Below, piece after piece: positions 61,996 through 64,000 of a DNA stretch of 64,000 bases. The DNA comes from an uncultured Clostridium sp. (GTDB lineage: Bacteria; Bacillota; Clostridia; Lachnospirales; Lachnospiraceae), in NCBI GenBank assembly GCA_900549235.1, contig URNT01000012.1:24084-88083 (forward strand). The letters are read 5' to 3'. Numbering within the stretch: the stretch's first letter is position 1; every line of letters begins with the position of its first letter. Position numbers and translations under genes: made by a program. Below the pieces are notes generated by a model, which saw only the letters and a program-made list of their open reading frames with translations, had not been told where the DNA came from and searched no databases.

Positions 61996-62709
61996 ATGAA
62001 TCAGATGTCATTGGAACAGGAATTAAAGGGAAATGCATACCCGGGACGAGGGATCGTCATCGGACGCACCGCAGACGGAAAAAAAGCTGTTACCGCGTAT
62101 TTCATTATGGGACGCAGTGCAAACAGCCGCAACCGTATCTTTGTGGAGGATGGGGACGGGATCCGTACCCAGGCCTTTGATCCGGCAAAGTTGGAGGATC
62201 CCAGCCTGATCATCTATGCCCCGGTCCGGGTGCTGGGCAATAAGACCATTGTAACCAACGGGGATCAGACCGACACCATCTATGAGGGGATGGATCATCA
62301 GCTGACCTTTGAGCAGTCCCTGCGCAGCCGTGAGTTTGAGCCGGACGGGCCAAACTATACTCCCCGTATTTCCGGTATCCTGCACATTGAAAAGGGCAGC
62401 TATAATTATGCCATGTCTATTTTAAAGAGTGACAGCGGAAATCCTCAGTCCTGCCTGCGCTTTACCTATGCATATGAGAATCCTGCAGCCGGTGAGGGAC
62501 GCTTTATCCACACCTATATGCACGACGGGAACCCGCTGCCAAGCTTTGAGGGAGAGCCAAAAAAGGTAGCCATCCAGGGCGATATTGATGCCTTTACAGA
62601 GATGGTTTGGAACAGCCTCAATGAAGAAAACAAGGTATCCTTATTTGTGCGCTTTATTGATATTGCGGAGGGCACCTGGGAGACAAGGATCGTAAATAAG
62701 AATCAGTGA
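61996..62709 (+). CDS. purO: PurO-type IMP cyclohydrolase
   Basis: A 237-residue cyclohydrolase of the PurO family (PF07826), first described in archaea, that closes FAICAR to IMP. Signatures: YPGRGIVIGRTADGKKAVTAYF, GRSANSRNRIF and the central NYTPRISGILH. It does not carry the AICAR formyltransferase domain, which is a separate protein 19 bases downstream; in bacteria these two activities are usually fused as PurH. AGGAGG-like GGAGGAAG lies upstream. Confidence 0.88.
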   Translation: MNQMSLEQELKGNAYPGRGIVIGRTADGKKAVTAYFIMGRSANSRNRIFVEDGDGIRTQAFDPAKLEDPSLIIYAPVRVLGNKTIVTNGDQTDTIYEGMDHQLTFEQSLRSREFEPDGPNYTPRISGILHIEKGSYNYAMSILKSDSGNPQSCLRFTYAYENPAAGEGRFIHTYMHDGNPLPSFEGEPKKVAIQGDIDAFTEMVWNSLNEENKVSLFVRFIDIAEGTWETRIVNKNQ

Positions 62710-62728
62710 GAAAAGGAGCGAGTGCGAA

Positions 62729-63907
62729 ATGAAAGAGCTGGAATTAAAATACGGATGCAATCCCAATCAGAAGCCATCACGGATCTATATGAATGAGGGA
62801 AAGGAACTTCCTATCCAGGTGCTTAGCGGAAGACCTGGATATATTAACTTTATGGATGCCTTAAATGGCTGGCAGCTGGTTAGGGAGCTGAAAAAAGCTA
62901 CCGGGCTGCCGGCAGCCACCTCTTTTAAGCATGTATCGCCGGCTGGCGCGGCTGTGGGGCTTCCTCTTGGCGATACTCTGAGAAAGATCTACTGGGTGGA
63001 CGATATGGGTGAGCTGACGCCTCTTGCAAGCGCCTATGCAAGGGCAAGAGGGGCGGATCGTATGTCCTCTTTCGGCGATTTTATTGCCCTGTCAGATGTG
63101 TGTGACGCAGCCACCGCAAGGCTGATCAAGAGGGAGGTTTCTGACGGTGTGATCGCTCCCGGATATGAGCCGGAGGCGCTGGAGGTTCTCCGGTCCAAGA
63201 AAAACGGCAATTACAATGTGATTCAGATCGATTCGGATTATGAGCCGGAGGCTCTGGAGCGCAAGCAGGTATTTGGTGTTGTATTTGAGCAGGGCCACAA
63301 TAATCTGGAGATCAGCCGTGAACTTTTAACAGAGATTGTAACAAAAAATAAGGAATTGCCGGAGTCTGCGGTAACAGATCTTCTGATCTCCCTGATTACC
63401 CTTAAGTATACCCAGTCTAACTCTGTATGCTATGTAAAGGACGGACAGGCCATTGGTATCGGAGCCGGGCAGCAGTCCAGAGTACACTGTACCCGCCTGG
63501 CAGGCAGCAAGGCGGATAACTGGTATCTGCGCCAGGCCCCCCAGGTTATGAATCTGCCGTTTTTAGATGGGATCAAGCGGGCGGACCGTGACAATGCCAT
63601 CGACGTATATATCGGTGATGACTATATGGATGTTCTGGCTGATGGAAGATGGGAGAAAATCTTCAAGGAAAAACCGGCCGTATTTACCAGAGAGGAGAAG
63701 CGGGCATGGCTGGACGGACTGACCGGAGTGGCTCTGGGCTCAGATGCCTTCTTCCCATTTGGAGATAATATTGACCGGGCATATAAGAGCGGTGTAAGCT
63801 ATGTGGCCCAGCCAGGCGGTTCTGTGCGCGACGACCAGGTGATCGAGACCTGTGATCAGTATGGGATGGTGATGGCGTTTACGGGGGTTCGGTTGTTTCA
63901 TCATTAG
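62729..63907 (+). CDS. AICAR formyltransferase (separate from the cyclohydrolase)
   Basis: A 392-residue transformylase that transfers a formyl group from 10-formyl-THF to AICAR. It matches the C-terminal half of PurH: LKYGCNPNQKPSRIY at the start, SFKHVSPAGAAVGLPL (catalytic Lys-His) and GIGAGQQSRVHCTRLAGSKAD, and DAFFPFGDNIDRAY with GGSVRDDQVIETC near the end. It is a complete stand-alone enzyme with no cyclohydrolase domain and is regulated by the ZTP riboswitch with purO. Confidence 0.93.
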   Translation: MKELELKYGCNPNQKPSRIYMNEGKELPIQVLSGRPGYINFMDALNGWQLVRELKKATGLPAATSFKHVSPAGAAVGLPLGDTLRKIYWVDDMGELTPLASAYARARGADRMSSFGDFIALSDVCDAATARLIKREVSDGVIAPGYEPEALEVLRSKKNGNYNVIQIDSDYEPEALERKQVFGVVFEQGHNNLEISRELLTEIVTKNKELPESAVTDLLISLITLKYTQSNSVCYVKDGQAIGIGAGQQSRVHCTRLAGSKADNWYLRQAPQVMNLPFLDGIKRADRDNAIDVYIGDDYMDVLADGRWEKIFKEKPAVFTREEKRAWLDGLTGVALGSDAFFPFGDNIDRAYKSGVSYVAQPGGSVRDDQVIETCDQYGMVMAFTGVRLFHH

Positions 63908-63915
63908 GAGAGTAA

Positions 63916-64000
63916 GGGGGTGTCGCAAAATCATCAAATTACATAATTGAGCGATGCCCTCGCTCTGTATATACAAAAATCCAGAGAGAATCTTTTGCTG
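63916..64000. mobile_element. Possible end of an insertion sequence (partial, at the window edge)
   Basis: GGGGGTGTCGCAAAA at about 63916-63930 resembles the terminal inverted repeats of IS1182-like and related elements. Downstream is a 6-bp hairpin GAGCGA/TCGCTC (63949-63965). No transposase reading frame is visible in the remaining bases, so only the end of such an element could be present. Confidence 0.3.

Overview
The window is typical chromosomal DNA of an anaerobic Firmicute, most likely a Lachnospiraceae/Clostridium-cluster-XIVa type. I infer this from dense operons with strong AGGAGG ribosome sites, clostridial gene neighbourhoods (priA-def-fmt-yugP-rsmB-rlmN-prpC-prkC-rsgA-rpe-thiN), formate-tetrahydrofolate ligase, a 2-hydroxyacyl-CoA-dehydratase-type system, a PurO-type IMP cyclohydrolase behind a ZTP riboswitch, and an Asp-46 HPr. 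No rRNA, tRNA, CRISPR array, phage or complete insertion sequence was seen. I do not assign a genus.

Layout. 1-3.7 kb: the tail of a membrane protein, then a PTS operon (RAT/terminator switch, LicT-like antiterminator, EIIA, dedicated HPr, EIIBC). 3.7-7.8 kb: DUF362 ferredoxin protein, O-acetylhomoserine sulfhydrylase and cardiolipin synthase. 7.8-12.7 kb: a MacB-type exporter operon that starts with an S-layer-homology protein. 12.7-14.2 kb: a DUF1576-like membrane protein on the minus strand. 14.2-18.1 kb: membrane dipeptidase, a PhoP/PhoR-like two-component system behind a phased TTTACA array, and a GNAT acetyltransferase. 18.1-24.1 kb: a LacI-ribokinase fusion divergent from a ribokinase and a three-gene ABC importer of the COG2984/4120/1101 type. 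24.2-25.9 kb: an SH3-NlpC/P60 wall hydrolase. 25.9-28.9 kb: a two-gene dehydratase-like iron-sulfur system in which the ATP-dependent activator is fused to one dehydratase module. 28.9-40.4 kb: TepA-like protease, FtsK, Fhs, MurE, MurF, M18 aminopeptidase and a MATE pump.

40.5-52.6 kb: the translation/replication/signalling housekeeping operon priA to thiN. 52.6-55.9 kb: ECF-transporter S component with pyridoxal kinase (vitamin B6 salvage), SerS and a VOC protein. 55.9-57.8 kb: pyrBI on the minus strand, with a structured leader and a remarkable series of hairpins in its 3' region. 57.8-61.8 kb: a second ABC exporter (ATPase, secreted single-TM protein, MacB-like permease) behind an array of phased TAAGGA repeats. 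61.8-63.9 kb: ZTP riboswitch, IMP cyclohydrolase and AICAR formyltransferase; these finish purine synthesis with 10-formyl-THF, which the Fhs at 33 kb can make. The last ~85 bases resemble the terminal repeat of an insertion sequence.

The most interesting points are the compact dehydratase/activator pair with a possible internal start, the LacI-ribokinase fusion controlling an ABC importer of unknown substrate, the naturally phosphomimetic HPr (Asp46), the phased response-regulator-like repeats at two promoters, and several unexplained RNA structures (pyrBI 3' region, pyrB leader, ECF leader). All calls come from reading the sequence; no database search was run.
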